From: Campylobacter showae CC57C
Lineage (GTDB): Bacteria > Campylobacterota > Campylobacteria > Campylobacterales > Campylobacteraceae
Direction of reading: 5' to 3'
NCBI RefSeq assembly: GCF_000344295.2
Contig: NZ_AOTD01000250.1
Span: 1 to 40,390 of the forward strand
Length of the DNA stretch: 40,390 bases
The notes under the pieces are model-generated. The model was not told where the DNA came from. It saw nothing but the letters and a program-made list of their open reading frames with translations, and searched no databases. A program made the translations under genes and the position numbers. Position 1 is the first letter of the stretch. Every line of letters begins with the position of its first letter. This document shows positions 1 through 8,269 of the stretch, piece after piece.

Positions 1-229
1 GTTAAAATTTACTCCGTTGGAGTTTGAAACGTTTCGTGTAGTCTGAATTCAGTATCTGAAAAACCTTGTTAAAATTTACTCCGTTGGAGTTTGAAGCAAA
101 GCCTTCTCAAAACTATCTAAACTGCGAGAAATCGGTTAAAATTTACTTCGTTGGAGTTTGAAACAAACTAAAATATCGCCGCGTTTTAGAGAATACGAGG
201 TTAAAATTGACTCCGTTGGAGTTTTTCTG
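1..229 (+). CRISPR. CRISPR array, terminal (trailer) end, four repeats
   Basis: Four copies of a 30-bp repeat start at 1, 68, 135 and 200. It begins GTTAAAATTTACTCC and ends TTGGAGTTTGAAAC. They enclose three unrelated spacers of 37, 37 and 35 bp (31-67, 98-134, 165-199). Each repeat holds a short stem ACTCC-GTT-GGAGT. Copies 1 to 3 are near identical. Copy 4 has an internal T-to-G change and has lost its last five bases, the usual decay at the leader-distal end, so the leader and any cas genes should lie to the left, outside the window. No cas gene is visible here. The GAAAC end and 30-bp length suit type I-B or type III repeats, but the subtype is inference. Confidence 0.88.
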
Positions 230-282
230 GTAAGCAAAACGGGCATATTTAAAATACTTGGGAGTTTTCGAAGTAAATAAAT

Positions 283-337
283 ATAGAGGTTTTTTAGGGA
301 TTTTGAATTGATAAGGTCTTTCTAGGCCTCTATTTTT
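283..337. terminator. Probable bidirectional terminator between CRISPR array and aroC
   Basis: ATAGAGG at 283-289 pairs with CCTCTAT at 327-333, extendable inward by two G-U pairs and one A-T pair. It is followed by TTTTTATTTATT on the plus strand and by ATATTTATTTA on the minus strand. It sits at the aroC stop codon (336-338), so it could end both the CRISPR transcript and aroC. The loop is long (about 37 nt), which weakens the call. Confidence 0.45.
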
Positions 338-1556
338 ATTTATTATACTTGCCGTAAATTTTCTTTAAATTTGCAAGATTTGCGCTCAAATTTAAAAGTA
401 ACATATCGGCCGTTACTAGTCTAGCCATCGCGGTGGCTACGACGCTGCCGCGCACTCCGATACACGGATCGTGCCGCCCGCGCAGCTCGCAGAGGGTATC
501 CTCTCCGCACACGTTTTGCGTCGCCTGAGATAAAAATATCGACGGAGTCGGCTTAAAATGCGTCTTTATCACGACTTCTTGTCCGCTCGTCATGCCGCCC
601 AGCGTTCCGCCCGCGTGATTTGAGGCGAATCCGAATTTTTCGTCCGAATTTGACCCGCAGCAAGCCGCGCCGTCCGCCTCGCTTTTGCATTCGTCAAATT
701 TGCTGCCGTTTAAATTTGATAGCCCACCCGAGCCGCCTAGAGCCGAGTCGGTCAAATTTACGCCCGCATACGCCGCGCCCATCGAGTCGTTATTTTGGCT
801 GCCGCGCATCTTGCTAGCACTTACGCCTTCGCCGATCTCTACGGCTTTGACTCCGTTTATGCCCATCATCGCAGCCGCGATTGCCGCGTCAAATTTATAG
901 TATAGCCCCTCGCCAAGCCCGGCCGACGCGCCGCGGATAACCGTCGCGACGCTAGCTCCGACGCTGTCGTGATCACGCTTGGCTTTTAGGATTTCCTCTT
1001 TCATCGCCTCTTCATTGCCCAGCGAAAATATCTCCGAGCGCGCCGCGAGATCAAAGTCTAACCGCTCGCCGCACGAAATTTCGCCCACGCTCGCCACGCC
1101 GCTTTGCACGCTGACGCCAAACTCTCCCAGTAAAATTTGAGCTATCGCTCCGCCTGCCACGCGCACGGCCGTCTCTCTAGCCGAGCTGCGTCCGCCGCCT
1201 CTGTGGTCGCGGATGCCGTATTTGCGGTAGTAGGCGTAGTCGGCGTGCCCGGGGCGAAAGAGTTCGCGTAAATTTTCATAATCGCCCGATTTTTGATTTT
1301 CGTTTCGGATGATAAAGCCGATCGGAGTGCCCGTGCTGACGCCTTCAAACACGCCGCTTAAAATCTCGACGCGGTCGCCTTCGCTCCTTGCCGTAGCAAA
1401 TTTCGAGCCTCCCGGTTTTCGCTTATCAAGCTCGCTTTGGATAAAATTTAGATCAATACGAACGCCCGCAGGAAAACCGTCTAGTACGCCTCCGATCGCC
1501 GATCCGTGACTCTCGCCAAACGTCGTTAGCGTCAGTTTGCGTCCAAAGGTATTCAC
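336..1556 (-). CDS. aroC: Chorismate synthase
   Basis: Converts 5-enolpyruvylshikimate-3-phosphate to chorismate, the last step of the shikimate pathway, using reduced FMN. The N-terminus (GRKLTLTTFGESHG), the RPGHADYAY segment near residue 101, GGGRSSARETA near 120 and GRHDPCIGVRGS near 360 are family signatures. At 406 residues it is about 40 longer than usual Campylobacter AroC. The extra length is a Gly/Ser/Asn-rich segment at about residues 259-308, between RGSQNND and the conserved SNHAGG motif. That segment is encoded by DNA carrying three AAATTT sites. The start overlaps the rnc stop by 4 bp, suggesting coupled translation in a minus-strand operon rnhA-rnc-aroC. Confidence 0.96.
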   Translation of the reverse strand: MNTFGRKLTLTTFGESHGSAIGGVLDGFPAGVRIDLNFIQSELDKRKPGGSKFATARSEGDRVEILSGVFEGVSTGTPIGFIIRNENQKSGDYENLRELFRPGHADYAYYRKYGIRDHRGGGRSSARETAVRVAGGAIAQILLGEFGVSVQSGVASVGEISCGERLDFDLAARSEIFSLGNEEAMKEEILKAKRDHDSVGASVATVIRGASAGLGEGLYYKFDAAIAAAMMGINGVKAVEIGEGVSASKMRGSQNNDSMGAAYAGVNLTDSALGGSGGLSNLNGSKFDECKSEADGAACCGSNSDEKFGFASNHAGGTLGGMTSGQEVVIKTHFKPTPSIFLSQATQNVCGEDTLCELRGRHDPCIGVRGSVVATAMARLVTADMLLLNLSANLANLKKIYGKYNK

Positions 1557-2221
1557 TTGCCCTCTCCTAAAATCTCAAGCGCGGTTTTAGCGGCTTTTTG
1601 CTCGGCTTCTTTTTTGCTTTTGCCCGCGGCTCGCGAGATCTCTCGCTCGTTTAGCATCAGCGCGATCTCAAATTCCTTCTTATGATCGGGGCCTTTTGAG
1701 CCGACCAGCACGTATTTTGGTATCTCGGCAAAGCGCGCTTGGGTGAGCTCTTGCAGCGCGGTTTTGTAGTCTTTTACCATGCGGTCGAAATTTATATCGG
1801 GATAGCATCTCTCAAAGGCCTTTAGGCTAGCCGCGCGCACGGCGTCAAAGCCGCTTTCTAGGTAGATCGCGCCCATCAGCGCCTCGAAAGCGTCTGATAG
1901 GATCGAAGCTTTTAGCCGTCCGCCGTTGTGCTCCTCGGCCGGCGAGATGTTGATGAGTTGGCCCAAATTTAGATATTTAGCCAGCTCGGCGAAGCTTTTT
2001 TCGTTTACGAGCGCGGCGCGCAGTTTGCTTAGATCGCCTTCGCTTAGGCGCGAAAATTTGTGAAAAAGATAATCCCCGATCACCAGATCCATCACTGCAT
2101 CGCCCAAAAACTCGAGCCTCTCGTTGTTTGCGCCGCCTTTTACGCTTTTGTGCGTGAGCGCGGTTTTTAGCAGCTTTTCGTCTTTAAATTTATATCCTAA
2201 TTTCTCTTCCAAATTTCGCAT
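1553..2221 (-). CDS. rnc: Ribonuclease III
   Basis: Double-stranded RNA endonuclease that processes rRNA precursors and structured mRNAs. The signature NERLEFLGDAV lies at residues 33-43, with the expected acidic catalytic residues E34, E37 and D41, plus D110 and E113 in SDAFEALMGAIYLE. A C-terminal double-stranded RNA-binding domain covers about 150-220 (GPDHKKEF, then KSKKEAEQKAAKTAL). Length of 222 residues is normal. It lies 10 bp after rnhA and overlaps aroC by 4 bp. Confidence 0.97.
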   Translation of the reverse strand: MRNLEEKLGYKFKDEKLLKTALTHKSVKGGANNERLEFLGDAVMDLVIGDYLFHKFSRLSEGDLSKLRAALVNEKSFAELAKYLNLGQLINISPAEEHNGGRLKASILSDAFEALMGAIYLESGFDAVRAASLKAFERCYPDINFDRMVKDYKTALQELTQARFAEIPKYVLVGSKGPDHKKEFEIALMLNEREISRAAGKSKKEAEQKAAKTALEILGEGK

Positions 2222-2231
2222 TATTCGCCTT

Positions 2232-2657
2232 TTAAGCTTTTTTTATCTTTACGGCTTGCTCGCGCGCCATCTCGTCGCAAAGCTCGTTTTGCGGGTGTCC
2301 GGCGTGGCCTTTGACCCAGATCGCCTCGACCTCGTGCGGCTCGCTAGCGGCCAGATATTCCTGCCACAGCGGTACGTTTTTTACGTTTTTAAAACTTTTC
2401 TTCACCCAACCCTCTAGCCACGTATTTACGGCGTTTGCAACGTATGAGCTGTCGGTGTAGAGCTTTACGCGGCAGGGCTGCTTTAGCGCTTTTAACCCCT
2501 CGATTGCCGCTCGCAGTTCCATTTGATTATTTGTAGTGTGCGCCTCGCCGCCGCTTGCCGTTTTTTTGTGCTCACCGTACTCTAGGATGTACGCCCAGCC
2601 GCCGGGGCCGGGGTTGTCCAGGCACGAGCCGTCGCTAAAAAGGCATACTGTTTTCAT
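2232..2657 (-). CDS. rnhA: Ribonuclease HI
   Basis: Cleaves the RNA strand of RNA-DNA hybrids. Catalytic residues fit E. coli RNase HI: D9 in FSDGSC, E47 in QMELRA, D69 in YTDSS and D128 in ELCDEM, with H118 in VKGHAGH. Its 141 residues are a little short of the E. coli enzyme but contain the whole core. The first 23 bp overlap the 3' end of the TPR gene upstream, so the two are probably co-transcribed. A second RNase H, rnhB, lies in the same window at 7609. Confidence 0.96.
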   Translation of the reverse strand: MKTVCLFSDGSCLDNPGPGGWAYILEYGEHKKTASGGEAHTTNNQMELRAAIEGLKALKQPCRVKLYTDSSYVANAVNTWLEGWVKKSFKNVKNVPLWQEYLAASEPHEVEAIWVKGHAGHPQNELCDEMAREQAVKIKKA

Positions 2658-3660
2658 CGGATTTTTCCGTGATGTGAGGCAAAATTTGCACGCTGCCTAG
2701 CTCGCTACACATCGGACAGCGGTAAAAATGCATCGGAAAAGCGTTTTTACAGCTCTTGCAGACGTAGTTAAAGCTAAGCGCGGCCTTGTCGTAGTTTGCC
2801 GCTTTTAGCTTCTTTAAAACCTCTAGCTCAAAACCCAGCGGCGTGCCGTCCTCGTCGCTCAAGCCTTTGATGAAAAACAGGCTCTTATACTCGGGATCGG
2901 TTAAATTTACGGGCGAGTTTTGATAATAAACTAAGTCCAAAACATCCTCAAGCGGCGGGAAATCGGCAAAATCCCTAAGCCCCGAACCGTTTAAATTTAA
3001 CCTCTCCATCGCCATTCGGCGCACGAGTGCAAATTCGTCCTTTAGCGCTAAAATTTCGTTGATTTTCACCGCTTCGTCTTTGCTTTTATCCGATAAAATT
3101 TGCAGCGCCTTGATGTACGCCGTCTGCGCCCTCACGCCCTCGCCGAGCTCTTGCAACGCGTCCAAAGCCTGCAACGCGCCCTCGTAGTCTTTTAGTTTTT
3201 CGAAAATTATCGTTAGAGATTTTAGCGCGATTTGATTTCGCGGGGAGATTTTTAGCGCCTCTAAAAAGACGCTTTTTGCGCGCTCTAAAAAGCCCGCCTT
3301 AAAATAAGTCTGGCCAAGATCGGTAAAAATTTGCTCCTTTGCCGCGCGGTTTTTAGCCCTCTCCAAAGCCACGGCATAGACGTTGATAGCCTTTTCAAAA
3401 TACCCGCTTTTTGAAAACGTCCCCGCCAAAAAGCACATCGTAGCCGTATCCGCGCCCGAGTTTATCAAAAGCTGCTTGTTTTCGTCGCTCAGGCCTTGAG
3501 ATTTGCCGAATTTTTTTAAAAATCCCGCGATCTCCGCCTTTTCGTCCTTGCTCTTAAAAACGCCCCACGCGTAGCTAAAAACGGCGATCACGAGCACCGC
3601 GGCGACTAGCACCACTAGACCGAAAATCGGGTCTCTAAATTCGATAAAAAATATATCCAA
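2635..3660 (-). CDS. LapB/YciM-like TPR protein with membrane anchor and zinc ribbon
   Basis: 341 residues with a hydrophobic N-terminal segment (PIFGLVVLVAAVLVIAVF), several TPR-like helical repeats in the middle, and a C-terminal zinc ribbon with C301-x2-C304 and C315-x2-C318. The same order (one membrane helix, TPRs, rubredoxin-like metal site) is found in E. coli LapB, which controls lipopolysaccharide synthesis through FtsH/LpxC. That function is inferred from architecture only. Start choice: a TTG at 3660 has GAAAG seven bases upstream. An in-frame TTG at 3681 would add seven residues but has no ribosome-binding site and lies only about 5 nt from the predicted transcription start. C. 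jejuni carries a comparable protein at the same place beside dnaG. Confidence 0.8.
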   Translation of the reverse strand: MDIFFIEFRDPIFGLVVLVAAVLVIAVFSYAWGVFKSKDEKAEIAGFLKKFGKSQGLSDENKQLLINSGADTATMCFLAGTFSKSGYFEKAINVYAVALERAKNRAAKEQIFTDLGQTYFKAGFLERAKSVFLEALKISPRNQIALKSLTIIFEKLKDYEGALQALDALQELGEGVRAQTAYIKALQILSDKSKDEAVKINEILALKDEFALVRRMAMERLNLNGSGLRDFADFPPLEDVLDLVYYQNSPVNLTDPEYKSLFFIKGLSDEDGTPLGFELEVLKKLKAANYDKAALSFNYVCKSCKNAFPMHFYRCPMCSELGSVQILPHITEKSDENSMPF

Positions 3661-3692
3661 AATGCCGCTTTCTAAAGTCAAATTTAACGCCG

Positions 3693-3698
3693 ATTATA
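3693..3698 (-). promoter_or_regulatory. -10 box for the TPR-rnhA-rnc-aroC operon
   Basis: TATAAT on the minus strand. The predicted transcription start is near 3686, giving a leader of about 26 nt to TTG 3660, or about 5 nt to TTG 3681. No clear -35 is seen, as is usual for Campylobacter sigma-70 promoters. Confidence 0.6.
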
Positions 3699-3710
3699 GC
3701 AAAACGATTG

Positions 3711-3716
3711 TATAAT
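3711..3716 (+). promoter_or_regulatory. -10 box for dnaG, probably giving a leaderless mRNA
   Basis: TATAAT ends only 7 bp before the dnaG ATG at 3724, so transcription should start at or next to the start codon. No Shine-Dalgarno sequence lies between box and ATG. It is back to back with the minus-strand -10 box at 3693-3698 within a 63-bp divergent gap. Confidence 0.6.
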
Positions 3717-3723
3717 CTCGCTT

Positions 3724-5382
3724 ATGATCGATCCAAAATCAATAGAAAGACTAAAAGCGCAAACCGATATCGTCGATGTCGTCGGGCACTATCTGCCGCT
3801 GAAAAAAAGCGGCGCGAACTTCGTGTGCGTATGCCCGTTTCACGACGATAAAAACCCGAGCATGAGCGTGAGCCCGACGCGCGGGATATTTCACTGCTTT
3901 TCGTGCAAAGCCGGCGGCGACGCGATCAAATTCGTGATGGACTACGAAAAGCTAAGCTACCCCGAAGCCGTCGAAAAGATCGCCGGACTGCAAAATTTCA
4001 CGCTAAACTACGTGCGCGGCGGCGAACCGGCGAAGGAAAACAAGCACATCCTAGAAAACGCAAACGCCTTTTACCGCTCGCTACTTTATAAAACGCCCGC
4101 GGCCGTGGAGTATCTCTACTCGCGCGGTATAACCGACGAGCTGATCGATAAATTTGAACTAGGTTTCGCGCCTGAAAGCGCGCAAACGATAAGGCTACTG
4201 CAAAACGAGCAAATAGAGCCCAAAGAAGCCCTAGAAGTCGGCATCGTAAAGCAAAACGAAAACGGCATTTACGCGAGTTTCATAAACCGTATCACCTTTC
4301 CTATCTACACGCACGCGGGGCGGCTGGTTGGTTTTGGCGGACGTACGATCAGCGGCAACCCAGCGAAATACGTAAATTCGCCCCAGTCCGCGGTCTTTGA
4401 TAAATCAACGCTTTTTTACGGCTATCACCTGGCGAAGCGCGAAATTTTCACCAAAAATCAGATCATAATCACCGAAGGCTACATGGACGTCATCATGCTG
4501 CACAAGGCGGGCTTTAACAACGTCGTAGCCGTCCTTGGAACCGCGCTCACGACGAAGCACCTGCCGCTTTTAAAACGCGGCGAGATCAGCGTTATTTTAT
4601 GCTTTGACGGCGACGACGCGGGCATAAACGCCGCGACGAAGTCCGCTCTGCTGCTCGCGCAAAACGAAATCGACGGCAGCGTCGTCATTATTGAGGGCGG
4701 CGCAGATCCGGCCGATATGGTGGTAGCGGGCAAGATAGAGTATCTGCGGCAAATTTTTGAAAGCGGCATGGAGATCGGCGAATTTTACATCAGGCATCTA
4801 GCTAGCGGCTTTGACCTCTCGCGCCCCGTGCAAAAGCAAAAGGCGCTAGAAGCGATCCAGGCCTTTACGGCGAGTCTAAAACCCGTCGTCGCAAACTCCT
4901 ACGCGCCGCTCGTGGCTAAAATTTTAAAGATAGCCGAGGGGTCGTTTCGGCTAACTAGAGGTGCAAATACGCAAGCCGCTCAGGAGCGCATGCAAGCCTA
5001 CGAAATGCAAAATTTGGGTAAAAATCAGCGCGGGCGTAAGGATATACTTGAAATTCGGTTTTTAAAAACGATGATCGAAAATCCAAATTTTAAAAAAAAT
5101 GTTTTAGAAAATTTAAAAACGGAGTATTTCGTCCGGCACAGAGATATTTACGAAGCGGTCGCACAGGGGGCTAATGCGGACGATCCCGCCGTGCGCGAGC
5201 TGATGTTTGAAAACTACGACGCCTTTAAAGACGAGGATGAAATTTTAAAAAATATAGTTATTTTAAAAGTGAGATTTTACGAGAATTTGCACAAAGAATA
5301 TTCGGCAAAACAAATTCCTTTAGAGGAAAAAAAACAAATACTATCAAAAATAAAAAAAATTATCGAGGAACTTAAAAAATGA
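3724..5382 (+). CDS. dnaG: DNA primase
   Basis: Synthesises RNA primers at the replication fork and acts with the DnaB helicase. The CHC2 zinc finger is C37-x2-H40-x17-C58-x2-C61. The catalytic TOPRIM core shows EGYMD at 251-255, DGDDAG at 295-300 and GADPAD at 326-331. The C-terminal part (about 430-552) is the divergent helicase-binding region and is Lys-rich. The N-terminus MIDPKSIERLK is canonical, so the start is secure although no ribosome-binding site precedes it. The stop overlaps the next gene by 4 bp (ATGA). Confidence 0.97.
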   Translation: MIDPKSIERLKAQTDIVDVVGHYLPLKKSGANFVCVCPFHDDKNPSMSVSPTRGIFHCFSCKAGGDAIKFVMDYEKLSYPEAVEKIAGLQNFTLNYVRGGEPAKENKHILENANAFYRSLLYKTPAAVEYLYSRGITDELIDKFELGFAPESAQTIRLLQNEQIEPKEALEVGIVKQNENGIYASFINRITFPIYTHAGRLVGFGGRTISGNPAKYVNSPQSAVFDKSTLFYGYHLAKREIFTKNQIIITEGYMDVIMLHKAGFNNVVAVLGTALTTKHLPLLKRGEISVILCFDGDDAGINAATKSALLLAQNEIDGSVVIIEGGADPADMVVAGKIEYLRQIFESGMEIGEFYIRHLASGFDLSRPVQKQKALEAIQAFTASLKPVVANSYAPLVAKILKIAEGSFRLTRGANTQAAQERMQAYEMQNLGKNQRGRKDILEIRFLKTMIENPNFKKNVLENLKTEYFVRHRDIYEAVAQGANADDPAVRELMFENYDAFKDEDEILKNIVILKVRFYENLHKEYSAKQIPLEEKKQILSKIKKIIEELKK

Positions 5383-6365
5383 AAGCGTTAGTTTTATTTA
5401 GCGGCGGGCTGGGCAGCATGATCGCCATCAAGCTGCTGACAGCCCAAGGCATCAACGTCACGGCGATCCACATCGATATCGGCTTTAGCGGCGACGAGAA
5501 AAAGGCGGAAATTTTACGTCGCCGCGCGAACGAAGCCGGAGCCGAGCTTAAAATAATCGATATCAGAAACGAATACCTGCGCGACGTGCTTTTCACGCCA
5601 AAATACGGCTACGGCAAGCACTTTAACCCCTGCATCGATTGCCACGGATATATGTTTAAAACAGCGCTTGCGATGATGCGCTCGGAGGGTGCGGACTTTA
5701 TCGCGACGGGTGAGGTGATCGGCCAGCGTCCGATGAGTCAGAGACGCGACGCGATGGCGCAGGTCAAAAACGCTGCCGGCGACGAGGATGATCTCATCCT
5801 GCGTCCGATGTCTGCGCAGCTGATGAAGCTCACAAAGCCCGAGCGCGAAGGCTGGGTCGATCGCAGCAAACTGCTCGCCATCAGCGGACGCGACCGCAAA
5901 AGACAGCTCGCGCTTGCGAAAGAGTTTGGCTTTAGCGAGTATGAGACGCCGGGCGGCGGGTGCTTGCTCACGATCGAGAGCTTTGCGAATAAAATCAAAG
6001 ATTTCATCAAATTTGACCCGGATATGACGAGCGCGGATATGCAGCTACTGCGCATCGGACGCCATCTGCGCCTAACAAACGGCACCAAAATGGTCATAGG
6101 CCGCGACGAAAACGATAACGCCAAACTGCTAGCTTTAAATAATCCGAAATTTACGCAGATCAAATTTGACGAGGGCGTCGTGGGCGCGGTGAGCTTCGTA
6201 GATGCTAAATTTAACGAAGCCGACCTCGAGCTTGCCGTTCGGCTGGCGCTTACCTACACCAGAGCGGATAAGGATACGGCAGTGCGATCTAGGATCGGCG
6301 AGCGCGAAATTTGCGTGAAGCCTTTTGAGAGCAAGCATGCTGCGCAGGAGTTTTTTGTTAGTTAA
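5379..6365 (+). CDS. PP-loop ATPase, MnmA/ThiI-like (putative tRNA thiolation)
   Basis: 328 residues. The N-terminal PP-loop SGGLGS at residues 8-13 binds ATP for adenylation. A C85-x2-C88 pair (NPCIDCHG) and C195 in GGGCLLT are where thiolation enzymes of this superfamily keep reactive or metal-binding cysteines. The conserved FIATGEVIGQRPMSQ stretch starts at about 108. It resembles proteins annotated as tRNA 2-thiouridine-type modification enzymes in Campylobacterota. Substrate and modification position cannot be read from sequence. It is translationally coupled to dnaG. Confidence 0.75.
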   Translation: MKALVLFSGGLGSMIAIKLLTAQGINVTAIHIDIGFSGDEKKAEILRRRANEAGAELKIIDIRNEYLRDVLFTPKYGYGKHFNPCIDCHGYMFKTALAMMRSEGADFIATGEVIGQRPMSQRRDAMAQVKNAAGDEDDLILRPMSAQLMKLTKPEREGWVDRSKLLAISGRDRKRQLALAKEFGFSEYETPGGGCLLTIESFANKIKDFIKFDPDMTSADMQLLRIGRHLRLTNGTKMVIGRDENDNAKLLALNNPKFTQIKFDEGVVGAVSFVDAKFNEADLELAVRLALTYTRADKDTAVRSRIGEREICVKPFESKHAAQEFFVS

Positions 6366-6849
6366 ATTTACCTTAAAAAGCTCGCCGCTAAATAAATTGA
6401 CGCCGAATTTGAGGTTGCTTTCGCAGTAAATTTGGCGGCTAAAATTTGGCAAAATACCCTTTGCTGTCTCAAATTTGGATTTGCTCGCGAGCTAAATTTG
6501 GCACCAATTTCTGGCTACTTTGAGCCTAAATTTACTTGTTTTGCTAAAAGCTCAAACCGTAAATTTAGGTGGACATACAACTGGTTTTTATTCTTTTGGA
6601 GCTTAAATTTAGTCGGTAAATTTTACTATTTTTCGTGATTTTACCGACTCGCGTTAGCTAGACTGCCCTGCACGATTTGGTAAATTTTACCGTAGATACC
6701 ACGCTTTTATGCAGATTAATCCCAAATTCGAAATTCAAGTCCTTTGTTTTATGCCAAAAATATAGTAAAAAGCTCAAATTTTGATTTATCGCTCAACGCG
6801 CCAAAATCAAAATGATACTGGCTTTTATTTTATTTTGAGATATTTTAAG
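6366..6849. other. Gene-free stretch rich in AAATTT
   Basis: No convincing gene on either strand. Nine AAATTT hexamers fall between 6364 and 6623, most as GTAAATTT, CTAAATTTGG or TCAAATTTG. The remainder (6640-6849) is AT-rich with no hairpin of note. Short open frames here have no ribosome-binding sites and are made mostly of the repeated hexamer. Confidence 0.6.
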
Positions 6850-6855
6850 TATAAT
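6850..6855 (+). promoter_or_regulatory. -10 box for the 6889 gene
   Basis: TATAAT preceded by TTTTAAG, a good match to the Campylobacter sigma-70 pattern. The transcription start is expected near 6861-6863, giving a leader of about 27 nt. A second TATAAT at 6867-6872 is too close to ATG 6889 to leave its GAGAG site intact, so the first is preferred. Confidence 0.55.
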
Positions 6856-6888
6856 TCTCATTTTAATATAATAATGAGAGTTTTTGCG

Positions 6889-7470
6889 ATGGATTATCAA
6901 GGATTGTTTTTATTGGCGCAGTTTTTAAACGAGAGAAAAAAGGCGAGTCGTAAAGAGATAGCGGAGTTTTTATCGGGCGAAACGGGTGCGAGCCAGAGCA
7001 AAACGGACGCGCTTTTAAGCGCCATAGCAAACAGCCCTAAAATTCAAGCTTTGCCGCAAGAAAAAAGGATCGTTTTAAAGACTTCGCGCGGGATTTACGA
7101 GATAAGCAAAGTCGGTGAAAAACTCTTAAAAAGCAAAAATGCTCGGCAAAATTTTGAAGCTTGGATCGGCGACGTTTACGGCAAAACTGCGACGCAAAAT
7201 TTACCCGCGCCCAAAACTAAAAAATACCTAAAAACCATCACCACTCTCGTCGTGCATGAGATAAAAGACAAAATGATCGGCGAAGCTATCAAAAAGCCGA
7301 TAGAAGCGATAAAAATGCTCACTCTAAAGCTCATGAAAAAGCATAAATACTTAAGAAAATTCTATGCTTTTAGACACGTTTTTTTGGCACTTCTGGCTGC
7401 CAAGATCGCGTTTGACATCGTCAAATTCTTTAAGAATCGTAAGCTAGAAAAACTGCTTGCAAGTAGCTGA
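6889..7470 (+). CDS. Unknown protein, helix-turn-helix-like N-terminus and hydrophobic tail
   Basis: 193 residues, not recognised. The first 75 (MDYQGLFLLAQFLNERK, then KASRKEIAEFLSGE) read like a small winged-helix domain. The middle is Lys-rich and helical. The C-terminus has a hydrophobic stretch HVFLALLAAKIAFDIVKFF followed by basic residues, a possible membrane tail with the basic side inside. The ATG at 6889 is chosen because GAGAG lies 8 bases upstream. In-frame ATG 6874 has no such site, and the longer frame from 6781 runs upstream of the promoter. It stands alone, with AAATTT-rich DNA before it. Confidence 0.65.
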   Translation: MDYQGLFLLAQFLNERKKASRKEIAEFLSGETGASQSKTDALLSAIANSPKIQALPQEKRIVLKTSRGIYEISKVGEKLLKSKNARQNFEAWIGDVYGKTATQNLPAPKTKKYLKTITTLVVHEIKDKMIGEAIKKPIEAIKMLTLKLMKKHKYLRKFYAFRHVFLALLAAKIAFDIVKFFKNRKLEKLLASS

Positions 7471-7608
7471 TTTGCTCAAATTTGATTAAAAAGTTTAAGG
7501 ATGACGCACGATAGATGATTGCAAATTGCGATTTCTTGAAGTTAGATGCGCGGGCTAGGACAAACTACTTATCGCCTAAAAATTAAAAACTCGTTTTATA
7601 TCAAAAAA

Positions 7609-8178
7609 TCATTCGTCAAATAGCCCGCTCTCAAAGCTTTTCACGCGAAAGCTGCGCCTTTGCAGCGGCGAGTCGCCTAGTTTTGCTACCGCGTTCAGAT
7701 GCGCCTTCGTGCCGTAGCCCTTATGTGCGGCGTATCCGTAGCCAGCATGCACGCCATCCCACGCCTTCATCAGCGCGTCGCGGCTTACTTTGGCTAGGAT
7801 GCTGGCCGCACTTACCTGCGCGACCTTGCCGTCGGCTCCGACCATCGTTTTTATGCCGGTGCCGTAGTTTGCGTTGCCGTCGTAGAGCAGCTCGCAGCCT
7901 GCAAAATGTGCCTTAAACAGCCGCAGCGCGCGTCTGAGGCACTCGCTAAGGCCTAGTTCGTCGATTTCTTTGTTTGAAAAATAGACGATGAGAAATTCCG
8001 AGCTTTTGATGATCTCGCGAAACAGCTCCTCGCGCCGCTTTTCAGTCAGTTTTTTTGAGTCGTTTAGGCCCGCTATCTCGCGCTTTAGCACGCATGCAGC
8101 TACTGCTAAAGGTCCAGCCAGCGCACCGCGACCCGCTTCGTCGATGCCGCAGATTTGGGCGTCAAATTTGTTTTTCAT
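7609..8178 (-). CDS. rnhB: Ribonuclease HII
   Basis: Removes ribonucleotides from DNA and cleaves RNA-DNA hybrids. The signature [17 protein letters not shown] lies at the N-terminus with catalytic D13 and E14. Further acidic residues sit in LLYDGN (D100) and in the [12 protein letters not shown] block. 189 residues is normal. The longer frame begins with TTG at 8205 and lacks a ribosome-binding site, while ATG 8178 has GAAAG about 7 bases upstream. Confidence 0.95.
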   Translation of the reverse strand: MKNKFDAQICGIDEAGRGALAGPLAVAACVLKREIAGLNDSKKLTEKRREELFREIIKSSEFLIVYFSNKEIDELGLSECLRRALRLFKAHFAGCELLYDGNANYGTGIKTMVGADGKVAQVSAASILAKVSRDALMKAWDGVHAGYGYAAHKGYGTKAHLNAVAKLGDSPLQRRSFRVKSFESGLFDE

Positions 8179-8269
8179 CACTACGCTTTCAAATAAATTT
8201 TGCAAAATTTAAGTTATCAAATTTTGTGTTGCATTTTTTCAAAGTTTCCTTTTTTGGCGGAAAAGCTGG

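Noticed and set aside
6432-6638. 68-codon frame downstream of the PP-loop gene.
   Set aside because: Built from repeated AAATTT words, without a start signal. Composition explains it.
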